Source: Chrysopilus asiliformis (lineage: Eukaryota > Arthropoda > Insecta > Diptera > Rhagionidae). Taken from it: a stretch of 64,000 bases of DNA. Of the stretch, positions 33,319 through 44,737 are shown piece after piece. Each line of letters starts with the position of its first letter. The stretch's first letter is position 1. A program made the position numbers and the translations under genes. The notes under the pieces are model-generated. The model ran no database searches. It was given only the letters and a program-made list of their open reading frames with translations, and had not been told where the DNA came from. The stretch spans positions 44,477,090 to 44,541,089 of the forward strand of contig OZ035963.1 in the NCBI GenBank assembly GCA_964034945.1, read 5' to 3'.

Positions 33319-34986
33319 CAGTGATGCTATATCGAGGGGAATTCCCCTTTTTGCGGGGAATTTGACTACAAAAATTGTTAATAGGGGAAAAGGGGAAAAC
33401 GCTTCAAAACGAGGGGAAACGATTTACAACGAGGGGAAACTCTTCGCCTTTCAACTAAATCCGAAATACTTTTAAAAAATTACGGAAAAGTAGAAGTACA
33501 AATACTTAAAAACAATTACAATCCAATTCCAAGCTTAGGCAAAGGTAAAGAGTGAAGGAAATGCCCTTATTTATGCATTTGCCACTTCATATGTAATGAT
33601 CTTATTGCAATTGTAAAGTACACACCAATCTTTTAAACGAAAACACTTTAAGATGACTTTGGAATGTACGTTTAACCGATTTTTCAGTGTAGGTACTTTT
33701 TAACCGCTTTGAAAAAAGCACATTAAAAAGTACCATTTCTCATGTTATTCAAAGTAATTACTTTAAAATACTTTAAAAGACTTTGATGAAAAATAGTTTC
33801 CATGAAAGTTCATTGACACATATTTTTTGTTCGTTTTTCGGATTTCTTAAATATATTTTCAATAGAAATATTTTCAATTGCAAATCAGCAGAAGCACTTT
33901 GTTTAAATTATGTAAAAATCTATTAAATCTGTAATTTCTTTGTCATTTTTAAAATTTGGCTTAATGTACTAATTTCGACCAATATTCACCAGAAGAATGC
34001 ATGGACCAGTGGAATACAAAAATCGAGTTCCAGTCGGGACTTGATTTCGTTTTTTCCATTTTTTGATATTTTTATATTTTTTTAATTCAAAATATAGAAC
34101 ATTTTTTTTACCGAATTTAAGGAGGACAGGATCATTTTAAGCTCAAAAGCAAAGGAACTACACGGAAAAAACATATAGGAACCGTTCCACCAAAATCCCA
34201 TGCTCCAGTCCCATATTTATGGGAAAAACGGCATAGTGGCCAAATATAAGAGTCATTCCTATAAAAAAGTTGTAACAGCTCCCAAATTTTTTAGGACACA
34301 TTCCAACAAAAAAGTGGTCGTTTTCTTTTTTTTTTTTGGTGTAACGATTCCCAAAATTATGGTAAAGACTCCAAAGTGTTACATGGGGGAGATTATTGTA
34401 TATGTTAGACTGGCTACGACAAAATATAGGGCGACATTCCCTTTTGTACAGGACTCAAACCTAGCTTGAAAGGAATGAATTCTATTCCGGTGCTACTTTT
34501 GTTGGAATGTGTCCATTTTTCTCTCAGCCCTTACATAGTAATGATTCCACACAAACTAGGACTAGTTCCAATAGTTATGGAAGCCTTTGCTACAAAATGG
34601 TGCAATGACTCCTATAATCGCTTTCCCATATTTTATAGGAACGATTACTATACGGTACCTTGATTTATACATTTGTGGCTTGCTTTGATTATTATCCAAT
34701 TGTGAATCCCGGTTTCTTTTCATTTGACGTTTGGTTGCAGACCCGTGACGTTGTTATCGGGAATACAATTAACGAGTATTTTGTTAAAGCTTTACAAAAT
34801 ATAAAATTATTTCCTAATTTGTGCTTTTTTCTCTTAAAAGACTTTAACTTGAGTCCAAATGACAATAATTTTTGGTTTTAATAAATGAATTCTTTATTTA
34901 AAATTCGTTGTTTTTCTAGGGGGAAAAATGAGGGGAATTTCGTCATTTGGAAAGGGGAATGTCACTAAAGGTACATAGCATCACTG
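33319..34986. mobile_element. Non-autonomous hAT element (1.67 kb)
   Basis: The ends CAGTGATGCTAT/ATAGCATCACTG are flanked by the exact 8-bp duplication ATCCAGGC (33311-33318, 34987-34994). GGGGAA phrases are reiterated near both ends (33337-33440, 34917-34965). The interior has short frames without motifs, some around an imperfect internal repeat of TTATAGGAACG/CCCATATTT phrases (34150-34660). No transposase. Confidence 0.9.
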
Positions 34987-35317
34987 ATCCAGGCACCAGG
35001 CCAGGAACGAAAAATATTGCTCGTGTTTACATTGAGATTGGAACTGAAAGCTGAACGCCAAACTTTCAGTTTCAAGGTGAAACGTGGAAACTGAAAAAAT
35101 TTACAATCGGTATAAAATACATACATATAATTCTGTGACAATATCACAATTGAATTTGAGTGAAATAAATTTTAAATATCCCATATCCCATTCTTTTGAT
35201 TTCACACAATATTCTATTTTAATTTGTGATTTACTGTTTTCTTTTAAATTTCCCGCGATATTGTTGCTTTCACAATTGGAATACAAGTAACTGTGGAACA
35301 CAAGTAATTTGACAGCT

Positions 35318-35586
35318 AGCCAATCAGAGCACGACAGTCGGAACTCTGAAAATGGAGATTTTAGTTTTGTGGTGCAATTTCCTATCGACACCCCCACTTC
35401 CTCGTCTTGCCCGTATTTTGACAGTTTCATAAACAGGGTCTATGAGCCTGTTCACATTGGTTTGAAATAGTCCGCCAAACTAGGACAGAAGCGGTCAACA
35501 TTAAGGCAAGGTGAGGAAGTGGGACTGCTGATAGGAAAATCCTCCTCAAACCTAAAATCTCCGTTGTCGTGCTCTGATTGGTTGGC
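35318..35586. repeat. Imperfect inverted repeat, arms about 85-90 bases
   Basis: AGCCAATCAGAGCACGAC starts the left arm (35318-35410). The right arm (35506-35586) is its diverged inverse, including CCACTTCCTC and GGAGATTTTAG. It overlaps the left boundary of the element at 35445. Confidence 0.6.
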
Positions 35587-36392
35587 AACCATATCGAATG
35601 TGTTCCATTGTCATTATTGTTTCGGTCGTGTTCGATGCAACACATCGCATTGTAAAAGGCAGCCAAATATTACTTGCGATTCTTTAGAAATGTTACGTAT
35701 TCACAATGTTTCACGGCAGCCTGATTGTTCACAGGTCATGAATCAAAGTACTTGATTCATGTTCACAGGTACTGGCTTACCCCTGGAGCCTAATGAACGC
35801 AACTAAAGCGCACAAACTGTCACTCACAAGTTTGTTCCATAGAAATCATTGGAAGTAAGCACAGTGAACGCCGAGAACGCATCTATAACGCCAAAGTTTG
35901 CAAACTTCTAACTTTGCCGCAGCAATTCTGCGTTGACAGTTCATAAAGTGAGGTTGGGGAAATGCCGTTCAAGGAAAAATTGATAGTCTTAGTGCAAAAA
36001 AAAACGAGATTATTTACAAAAAAAGCAGTCGGGAAATTCATTTGAAAAACATCATTCTGAAATCAAGAACATGGGAAAACATTGCTCAGAAGTCCAATTG
36101 TTTGATTTAACAATAACAAAGATAAGAGCCAACAAAGCAAATTATCGCTTCAATATTATCCATTTTTGTAATTTTGCCAACTTTATACCACTTTATATTT
36201 TGTCACTTGTACTACTTCACGAGATGCCATTGGGCTCTGCCGCTGAAATGTTGCGCTGCGTGACAGTTCACAGCGTTGCAGTTGCGTTTGCGTTGCGTTC
36301 ATTGGGCTCCAGGAATTAAATAGTCTCAATGTGAACACGACCAATATGCCATCTGTCCTAATTGGCCGGACTATTTGAACCAATCTGAACAT
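35445..36392. mobile_element. TIR element with 8-bp GGTCTATG duplication (948 bp)
   Basis: GGTCTATG at 35437-35444 and 36393-36400 flanks ends of the form CCTGTTCACATTGG and its inverse (CCAATCTGAACATG). The inverted similarity continues through TTTGAAATAGTCCG. The 8-bp duplication suggests a hAT-like element, but the TIR is imperfect. No recognised protein. Confidence 0.65.
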
Positions 36393-36456
36393 GGTCTATG
36401 CCTGAGAATGCACTGAGGCTGCCTGGCAGCGCGATTTGAACATCTTTATGTATATA

Positions 36457-36505
36457 CTAGCTTGCATACCCGTCGTTGCCGGGTTAAGTTTTTTCAATTC
36501 TTTTT
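36457..36505 (-). mobile_element. Helitron 3' end, minus strand (remnant)
   Basis: On the minus strand it has a hairpin of ACCCGG/CGGGT type followed by GCAAGCTAG, then T. This is the Helitron 3' signature (hairpin, CTRR, T). The rest of the element is not seen because family A sequence abuts it at 36506. Confidence 0.65.
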
Positions 36506-37085
36506 TTTATACCCGTATGGTGAAACCAAAGGGTATATTAACTTTGCCTTACCGTTTGTAACGCCAAGATCCCGATATCACACAAAAAAATGAATTACAC
36601 CAGTGTGTTTAGAATGATAAAAAAACAAATTTAAATTTAGCATGTCCGTCCGTCTGTCCGTCCGTCCGTCTGTCCGTCCGTCCGTCCGTCTGTCCGTCCG
36701 TCCGTCCGTCCGTCTGTGGCGCGGATTGCGGGCGCACGGATTGAGCTAGAGACTTGAAATTTTACGCAGATTCGTTTTTCGTAAAATGCAAGGCTAAGTT
36801 TGTTAATGGGCAAAAATGGACCATTAGGGAGGGTGCGCCCCATTTTGTGAATATCTCAAAAACGGTGCATCTTATCAAAAAAGTGCAAGAACAAAAGTTA
36901 TTTAGGACATGATCCTACATTTAACTCCCATACATCAAAATCCGATTGGAGTAAATTTTAAAAATTCGTATTCAAAAGTTTGACTTCCAAGTGAAATTTT
37001 GGTACAACTGTTCGAATTCTGATACGAATATCACCATACGGGTTTTCAATATTGCCAGATTGGCAATTATAGCTTTTGTTATGTT
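36506..37085 (-). mobile_element. Family A element, minus-strand copy
   Basis: A full-length copy in reverse orientation with a long GTCC/GTCT array (about 36643-36716), the subterminal pair and both ends. The open frame across the array is repeat-derived. Confidence 0.8.
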
Positions 37086-37199
37086 TATAATTCTAAACAC
37101 ACTGGTGTAATTCATTTTTTTGTGTGATGACGGGTTCTTGGCGTTAGAAACGGTACGGCAAATTTAATATACTGTTTGGTTTCACCATACGGATATAAA
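37086..37199 (+). mobile_element. Family A element, 3' fragment
   Basis: From TTCTAAACACACTGGTGTAA to CACCATACGGATATAAAA. It abuts the previous copy in the opposite orientation; its 5' part is missing. Confidence 0.7.
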
Positions 37200-37306
37200 A
37201 ATATCGGGTCTTTCAATAAGGACATAACAATTTTGTATTTAAATAAAACACAGAATAATTGAGGTATCGGGCTGAAATTTATTCCAGGTGTAGTGGACAT
37301 GTTACA

Positions 37307-39441
37307 TCTATATATATAAAAATGAATCGTGGTCCATTTGACTATCCATAACTCGGCTGAATATAATCCGATTTGCATGGGGTTTTTTTTGTTGGATTCG
37401 TATTGCAACAGGTAAAAACACAACGGAGCCGAAAATTGGAAATTTCTACCGGAAAAGTTGGAAAATCTTCGAAAACCGAAATTGCATACTTTCAGGGGAA
37501 CGGTTTTCTGGTTTGCACTTTCAGTAATTCCAAATCAAAAATCTCGAATCTTTTTTCGTTTTGTTGGAAAAGTCGAGAAAAATTTTGGGAAAAAACCGGA
37601 ATATCGGAAAAATTGAAATTTGCATTTTGTATGGGATTTTGGTATGGAAGGAGAAAATATTGTATTTGGAATTGAAAAACGGAAAATTTTGTACCTCACA
37701 ATAATTTTATCGCCAACAGATGGCGTTACGCTCTCAGACTCGCGTTTGACAACTGAGAAATATATTCGCTCTTTCTTCATTGATGATCGATGCGAAGCGG
37801 TTGTTTATCGATATAGTGCGCAAATTATCGCTGTTTTTCCCACTTTTAAATCGTCGAAAGTATTTTATTTTGTGTACAACGAAGTGAATCAAGGAATTTA
37901 CTCAGTGACCACGTGAACGTAAATGGATTGGTGTTGAATTTTGTGATTTTTTCCAGAACATAGTGATTTCCAAAAGTGAGGTTAGCGGCACATCGAATCT
38001 GGACTTGCATCAACACAAATTTCCTTTATTCATCCACTGCTTTTGTGCAATTTGATAATTTAAATTATTCATTTTATAGAGAACGAATTTAAATAATGTA
38101 TTTTGTCACCGACCAATTCGTTTATTTAAAAAAATCTATTTGTATGGGAGAGAGAGGTAGGAGTGGTCCAACTGGATAGATAAGTTGTATAAAATCATAT
38201 TCTAAACACATTTCGTCGTTATAAACTTTTCGATACGATGCACCGTTTTCGAGAAAATAAGGAAAAAGTATTCAATTGGTATCGGGGAGGGGAAAGAGGT
38301 AGTCTAACTGAATTTTGATGTATAGATAAGTTATGCAAAATCATATTCAAAATACATTTTAGCTTTATAAATTTTTCAATGCGATTCACCGTTTTCGAGA
38401 AAATTGCGAAAAAAGTTTCATTTATATGGAGAAGGGAATGGTCCGATTTTGCCAGTTCAAGAACTTTGCATTGCCATTTACGAGAAACGCAACTGAAAAT
38501 ATTTCAAATCTCTAGCTCAATCCTTCCGAAAGTTATGATATTCACGGATATATAGACGGACAGACGACAGACGGGCAGACAGACGGTCGGACATGCCAAA
38601 ATTAAAATCTTTTGTCATTCCAAACACCCTGGTGTAGTTCATTTTTGTGTCCAGCGATTGGTTTGATACGTTACAACTAAATCTAATATACTTCAATATG
38701 ATTCTCATATAGTGTGGAGGTCTCCAATCTGGAATGCAGCAACAAACTTATTGGGGTGCGGAAACGTTTTTTTTTTTGATTTGTGAGATAGAGTTATAAA
38801 TTTTTTTGATTTGTGAGATGGAGTAACGTATAAACTCAAGAACCACTGCACCAACATAGACTATGTATCATGACCACGGTTTATAGTTAGGTGTGGTCGC
38901 GGTATCGGCTCCCCTTTAACCCCTCGCCTGTTATCTTCTGAACCACTGAAGGGTTTTGAATACGGTTTTCAGTGTTGGGCAGGTCAATCATAAAAGAAAT
39001 TTTCATCCACTCAAACTACTCCGCTCTACATGGTGCGAGCCCCCTCTCCTGCTATCTACTAAACTACAGAACGGATTTTTATACAATTTTTAGTGTTGGA
39101 TAGGTTATCTGTCAGGGTAAATTTTCGCCCAATCCCCTTCTCTGCTATCTCTGAAACTATTTTATGGTTGTTCAACATATGTTTCAACATAAATGTAAAA
39201 ATCTTAAGTGTCTGGCAATAAGGGAATTCGCTTTATTCCCTTTCTCCCAAGCAGATGGAAAAAATATTTGCAATTTTCTTGAAAACAGTGCGTTAAACCA
39301 AAAAAATTATGAACAGAAAATTGTTTGAAATATAATTACTGCATAATTTTTCTATACATCAAAATACTTTTGAAAAAAAAGGATTTTTTCATATTCAAAA
39401 ATTTATTACTACCCGGGCAACGCCGGGTTCTTTCAAGCTAG
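37307..39441 (+). mobile_element. Non-autonomous Helitron (2.1 kb)
   Basis: It starts TCTATATATATAAAAATGAA after an A and ends with hairpin ACCCGGGCAACGCCGGGT (39411-39428), a 9-base spacer and CTAG followed by T. These are the canonical Helitron ends and A^T target, seen directly. No Rep or helicase frame is present. A family B element lies inside. Phrases such as CCAACAGATGGCG (37713) are common in insect Helitrons. Confidence 0.9.
38100..38715 (+). mobile_element. Family B DINE-like element inside the Helitron
   Basis: It contains GGAGTGGTCC, GATGCACCGTTTTCGAG, CTCTAGCTCAATCC, a GACR array (about 38555-38595), AACACCCTGGTGT and a …CTAATATACT…ATATGATTCTCATATAG end. The order of blocks matches family A, but the sequence differs throughout. 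Part of it (the GATAAGTTATGTAAAATC-TTTTCGAG block) is present twice in tandem (about 38180-38260 and 38325-38405). The 5' end is not clear. Confidence 0.65.
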
Positions 39442-39850
39442 TTTAAGTATGAAATTCGATGTCGCTCATATGGCCACCGCGAGCACGTTTGCACTGATTG
39501 ATTCTTTGGAGCCAATTTTCCACACATATCGGCCGGAACGTTGGCAATTTCGCGTTCGATATTGTTCCTGAGCTCCTCTAACGTTGTTGGCTTGTTGGCA
39601 TAAACCAACGACTTAACATAACCCCATAAAAAGAAATCCAACGGCGTTAAATCGCATGAGCGAGGTGGCCATTCGACCGGACCATGTCTCGAGATTACAC
39701 GATTACCGAACTTCTCCTTCTATAGATCAATTGTTTGATCAGCTGTGTGGCATTGCTCGTTCATGAACTTCACCATGATAAAAATGTAAACCTTAACTGA
39801 CATTTTAGCATTGCCAGATCATAAAAGAAGTTTTAGGGTGCGTTTTTATT
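39438..39850 (-). pseudogene. Mariner/Tc1-type transposase, C-terminal remnant
   Basis: On the minus strand the frame DFFLWGYVKSLVYANKPTTL (about 39640 down to 39581) is preceded in another frame by a WPPRSCD-LTPL-like block around the last catalytic acid region. It is followed by NIEREIANVPADMC. This is the C-terminal end of an IS630/Tc1/mariner-type transposase, in the 'LTPLDFFLWGYVK' lineage common in insects. The N-terminal two thirds are missing and the Helitron cuts the 3' end. Non-functional. Confidence 0.7.
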
Positions 39851-39893
39851 ACAATACAAAATTGTTATGTCCTTATTGAAAGACCCTTTATTT

Positions 39894-40649
39894 GCTACAG
39901 CACTCGGAATATTTAAATAACTGTTTGGATACGGCAGACATAATGTACCGAGCTTCCATAATTCAAATTAAAGTACCATAATTCACCACTTGTGACATCT
40001 CTATTGGGCATTTCCAATTCGAGTCCACAGTTCGAGTCCACACGCTGTTGTTACCAGTTGTGTCAGTTTTATATGTGTGAGTGCGAATATTGGCATTGTG
40101 GTTTGAACGTGAGTAGAGAAGCATCGTAGTGTGAGAAATCATTATTTTACCCATGGAAAATTTTTACTGCTGTTTACTTGTGTTAGTGCATGCAGATCTT
40201 TTGGTCGTTCTTGACCTTCGCCCAAACGTTCATCACTTGCAAAACCCCTTCCACTAGTCACTGACCAATCAGAACCCGATCCGCAGATGCAAGAATATTA
40301 CACGTGTGGAAAGGTCCATTATCTCACCGCTTTCAACCGCGTCTGAAAGTAGAAAGTAGATCTAAAGCTGATTTTACAATGCAGCAATAACAGCAACAGC
40401 AAAGTCAAGGAGAAAGTGTTTTGATTGGTCGAGAATCGACTCTCTGACGTCAGATTTTCAGAGAGATATTTTGCTGCCGATTCATTTCTAATCCTAAATT
40501 TGAGCAGCAACTTTGAAAGCTGGTTTTTGTTGGCTATGTATACAAGTGATTGACAACAAAGTTTAATTTTGGAAAGGAATTTTGTGTTTAAAAGTAAGTT
40601 TTAAAAATTTAATTTAGATAATCATGGAAGAAAGGTTAATTCTCATATA
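39894..40649. other. Unassigned; weakly similar to 53.4-53.6 kb
   Basis: No gene. 40370-40530 shares, in order, ACAATG-CAGCAA...ACAGCAAA-ATTGG-CTGACGTCA-GATATTTTGCTG phrases with 53488-53570. This suggests two old copies of one repeat. Confidence 0.35.
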
Positions 40650-41164
40650 AGCGAGGGCGTACACGTTTCAACTTTCAGTCTTCAGCATGCCTCAGCCTCA
40701 TCAAATTGTAGGAAAGAAACGAGTGCGGCAAGAGGATAAAAGTCGCCAATCGAAAAGTGTTCTTCACTTCTTCTTTTACGCACACAAACGAAGTCGCTCG
40801 TGTAGCACGTGCTTAGCCACCGACTCGTAAACATACCCCAAATAAACAAAAATTGAATGCAACCAATTGCAGGTAGTTTTATTTTTCAGGTAGGTAGGAA
40901 AAAGTAAATGCCATAACAAATTACCAGTCCTTATTCTTCTATTGTTGGCAGTTTCTATTTTGGCAATTGATGTTGCCTCGGTGCTAGCTAGTAAGGGAAT
41001 GAGCTGGAAATACAACACATATATGAGAACCACACACACATGAGCGATCGCTTGTTGTACACAAGTTTTTCCTACTAAAAAGTGAAGAAGCGTGTACGTC
41101 GGAAAGACATTTTGAGGACTAAAAATCGCTGCGACGGGAAGACACGTGAACGTCGACACTAAAC
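40650..41164. repeat. Left arm of a large foldback
   Basis: This 515-bp arm is inverted, with a few differences, at 41817-41980 + 43282-43388 + 43854-44155. The right arm is split by two later insertions. This arm therefore shows the empty sites for both insertions. The 127-residue minus-strand frame (40776-41159) has hydrophobic stretches but no partner frame of equal quality in the other arm, so I treat it as chance. Confidence 0.75.
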
Positions 41165-41480
41165 CTGTGCGTTCTACTATTATCTGTCAGCGCGCAGCGC
41201 CGCGTAGCGCGTTGTTGCGGGATAGGCTTTAAAGACTGTGTTTACATTAGGACTCATTTTGAGGCGGCACGACATTCCTCATTGCTCTGTTGTGTGCACA
41301 CACAAAAGAACGGATGGTGGGTTGAACGATTATTTAGTGCTGCTGGGTGAATTTATGTGAACAGATGCTATAACTTGCTTGGTGTAAATGCCGAAAAGCT
41401 TTATTTTTGACATACCATAAAGTTTCTCTTCGACCGTTAATTTTACCTCTTATAAAAAAAAATATTATTTCGATGTAATA
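41165..41480. other. Foldback spacer, left part
   Basis: Non-coding spacer between the arms. Its end at 41480 coincides with the left edge of the tandem duplication. Confidence 0.5.
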
Positions 41481-41980
41481 TTTTAAGTTAAAATTATAAC
41501 CATACTAAAAAAATTATATCTTTTAGGTTTTTTTGTGATTTTTGGAATTTTTTAGTTTATTCCAATAGAATCAGTTAAATTTGAATAACTTCTTCAACTT
41601 GAATATTTTCCTATATGATAAACTCATAATAATATTAAAATTCTATAAACATTATGAAATATTATTACGTTAAAATATTAATAGTTTCACTAAAGGTTGA
41701 AATCAATTCGTCATGGAAAAAAGTTTTGGTTTCGGGTTGTTTCGGTTTCGACCTGTTTCGACTATAAATTAGAGTTTCGGTTTCGGCCTAAAAACCTGTT
41801 TCAGTCGGATAGCACTTAGTGTCGACGTACACGTGTCTTCCCGTCGCGGCGACTTTTATTCCTCAAAATGCCTTCCCGATGTACACGCTTCTTCACTTTT
41901 TAGTAGGAAAAACTTATGTACAACAAGCGATCGCTCATGTGTGTGTGGTTCTCATATATGTGTTGTATTTCCAGCTCATT

Positions 41981-43281
41981 CCCAATAGGAAAAATTGAAG
42001 CACTTCTTGGGGAAACATGAACGAAGCGCTTCTTACTCGCTTCCAAAAGAAGCAGTTGGGAAGCACATCATTTACCAATAGAATTTCTATAGAAACAAAA
42101 AATGTGGTAATCGAGTAATTATTTGAATTTCAAACTGTCAAAAATATTCAATTGTTGCAAAAATTCGTAAAGGGCTGCAAGTGAATTATTTTGGAAACAT
42201 TAAGTGGTAAGTAAACAAATGTTTTAAATTATATTACATTTATTTATGTTGAGAGGTGTACCAGGTTGGATTTCCATTTACCTAAGATGGGTACAAAAAC
42301 TTGTGGGTTTTCTAAGAGACATTTTAAGAGACTGGTTGCTGAAGACAATAGAGCAGTTCAACAAAATCGAGCAAGAACTAAATGATTATTCTAAGCCAGA
42401 ATTGGTGAGCATTTTTAAAATATGACTATGATTATTTCTCTATACTAATAGTAAATAGCACTTAACATATCTCATACATAAAAACAATAATTGGGAAACA
42501 TCCTCTGGACAAATGCATGCATTTTTTTCATGTTGATCTACTTCTAGAAGTCAATTGGGACGGAAAGCAGAAAAAAATACAAATTGATTCGACAAGATTA
42601 TTTTCTTCATTTGTTTACGGTTAGTAATAAATTTTACTGAATTATTAAGTAATAAATATTGTAAATACTGAATTTATTAAGTAGAAAAAAAGTTAATTTT
42701 TTAAGACTTCACTTAACAATTTTTTTTTTGTTTCCAACAGAAGCACAATTTTGGATTCGAGGACTTCAAAGACGCAATGGTACTGGGCTTCAGAACAGCC
42801 AAAAATAAATCATATAAGGTTACATATATGTTAAAACAGAGAGAGTAAAACTAGGTGACGTATTTTTTCTTTAAATATTCACAAAGATTTTAATTTTACG
42901 TGATTAAGTTACATAAAATTACAGTCTTTGTAAATATTTAAATGTAAAATACGTCACACAGTTTTAATTAACATGTTAAAAATATGTTTATTATACCTAT
43001 TTATTGAAAATAGAGAATTTATTTAAATTATAAAAAAATCTTTTTATTAAAAACAAAAAAATTTGGCCGTGAATGTACAACCGGAGAGAATTCCAATGAG
43101 CTTCTGACATGCTGCTATTCGAGCGCTTCAGAAGGGCTTCAAAGTGCAGCTTGAGGGAAGCGCTTCCCTGCAATGACATCCAATGTTAAAAAATACATGA
43201 ATAGGGTATGGGAAAAGAAGCACTTCGAGCTTCTGAGAAGCGCTGAATAAGTGCTTCTGAAGCGCTTCTTTTCCTGCTGGG
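41981..43281. mobile_element. 1.3 kb TIR element in unit 1
   Basis: The ends CCCAATAGGAAAA and the inverse of CCCAGCAGGAAAA interrupt the foldback arm. Comparison with the empty arm at 40650-41164 shows a 2-bp TT or 5-bp TTCCC duplication, depending on where the end is set. Palindromic GAAGCGCTTC/GAAGCACTTC motifs are clustered near both ends, plausible transposase sites. It contains a possible two-exon gene. Confidence 0.75.
42246..42848 (+). CDS. Possible two-exon small protein in the TIR element (88 aa)
   Basis: Exon A (42246-42404) starts with ATG and encodes 53 residues (MLRGVPGWISIYLRW..., ...NDYSKPEL), largely helical and amphipathic. It ends exactly at a GTGAGC donor. Exon B (42741-42848) follows a strong acceptor (T-rich, then TTTCCAACAG) and continues in frame (KHNFGFEDFKDAMVLGF...) to TAA at 42846-42848. 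The intron is 336 bp. The in-frame join and good splice sites are seen; transcription is inferred. I recognise no family. It may be an internal remnant of the element's transposase or a captured exon pair. A GTAAGT donor at 42207 upstream hints at another exon. Confidence 0.4.
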
Positions 43282-43393
43282 TTCCCTTACTAGCTAGCAC
43301 CGAGGCAACATCAATTGCCATAATAGAAACTGCCAACAATAGAAGAATAAGGATTGGTAATTTGTTACGGCATTTACTCTTTCCTACATACTA

Positions 43394-43848
43394 GGAATGT
43401 CAAATTTTTGAAAAAAAAACCGGTTTTCGGTTAAACCGGTTTTTAATACCGGTTTTTAATACCGGTTTAACCGGGTCCAAAAAACCGGTTATCAAAACAC
43501 CGAAAAACCGTGTTGTTGAAATTGGGTAGGTTAGGTCTTAGACGCAACAAATACACTATAATACAAACAAAAGACGTGAAGTGCCATATAATCCATTAAG
43601 AGGCCATAAATGGCACAATATAATATTGTATTTGGTTTAGAGTGCCTAAAAAGAAGTGTTTCTAACAAATCAGTTGCACGAAAATTTGTTTAAAATTATT
43701 TTTCCGTACAAAAAAAATTATCTTTTTTTTGAACGGTTTTTGGCTTTAAAAAAAACACCGGGTAGTGCAAAAAAAAATACCGAAAAAATCGGTTAACCGA
43801 AGCAAAAACACCGGGTAACCGGTTTAACCGGTTCTTTTTTGACATTCC
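43394..43848. mobile_element. CCGG-rich TIR element (455 bp) in unit 1
   Basis: It begins GGAATGTCAAATTTTTGAAA and ends TTTTTTGACATTCC, flanked by TACTA on both sides. AACCGGTTTAACCGG-type repeats fill both ends. A 5-bp duplication is unusual; if mutated it could be part of a hAT-like 8-mer. Non-coding. Confidence 0.7.
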
Positions 43849-44361
43849 TACTATACATAAAAAATAAAACTACCTGCAATTGGTTTTTCACTATTTGAAT
43901 TCAATTTTTGTTTTTTTGGGATATGTTTACGAGTCGGTGGTTAAGCACCGACTGACCAATGAAATTACGCACACATGCATGCTGACGTGCTACACGAGCG
44001 CCTTCGTTTGTGTGCGTAAAAGAAGAAGTGAAGACCACTTTTCGATTGGCGACTTTTATCCTCTTGCCGCACTCGTTTCTTTCCTACAATTTGATGAGGC
44101 TGAGGCATGTTGAAGACTGAAAGTTGAAACGTATACGCTCTCGCTTGGTGCTCACGACGTCACCGGTCAAGACTCCTACCACACATATGGCGTTAATGGG
44201 TTGCAACGAAAAAATCTCACAAAATTTGAAATTCGTCCATCGCTCCCAATTCTACAAAACTCTAGTACTAGCAGGGGTAAAAATTGTTACGAAAACTCTA
44301 TTGAGGAGACCCAATCCTACTTTGGGATGTACTGCCATAGACAGATAGATCGCTTTCAAAC

Positions 44362-44426
44362 AAAAAACATAAGAAAAGCTACAATTGCTAGGGGCCAATC
44401 GTCAAATACTCTATATCAGGGATAAG
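44362..44426 (+). mobile_element. Family B 5'-end fragment in unit 1
   Basis: AACATAAGAAAAGCTACAAT..., GGGGCCAATC.TCAAA, ACTCTATAT matches the 5' end of the family B copy at 62.9 kb. The rest of the element is missing. Confidence 0.6.
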
Positions 44427-44737
44427 CAACTAGATTTTTTGGCGCGTAAAATTTGAAGTTTGGGGTTATATCGCGGGCCTCAGCAAATAAATTTAGAACT
44501 TCATTTTTTGCTTTCTTTGTGTTATCCAGAAATCACCACGTGGAGGTGAGGCAAAGTCGAATCTCTTTTCTTTTTGTTTTTTGTTTAATTGTTTTTTGTT
44601 TTTTTATTTGTTTTTTTTTACTTTCTTCTACGGAGTATAATAAAGTATTGTATTCATGAAAAATTTCGACCTCTTAATTTTGCCTAAAAAACATTTCCCG
44701 ATCACTCCTGAGTCGATTGGAGTCATATTAAAAAAAT

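Larger units (their letters stand above)
37203..39893 (-). mobile_element. Mariner-type relic split by a Helitron
   Basis: Terminal repeats of about 32 bases start GGGTCTTTCAATAAGGACAT at the left (37206) and are inverted at the right (ends about 39892), with TA-compatible flanks. The coding strand is minus. The remaining transposase is listed separately. A Helitron (37307-39441) lies inside, so the original element was about 0.55 kb and already internally deleted. Confidence 0.75.

Noticed and set aside
40776..41159. 127-residue minus-strand frame as a membrane protein gene
   Set aside because: It lies in a foldback arm. The matching arm does not keep the frame, and hydrophobicity alone is weak evidence.
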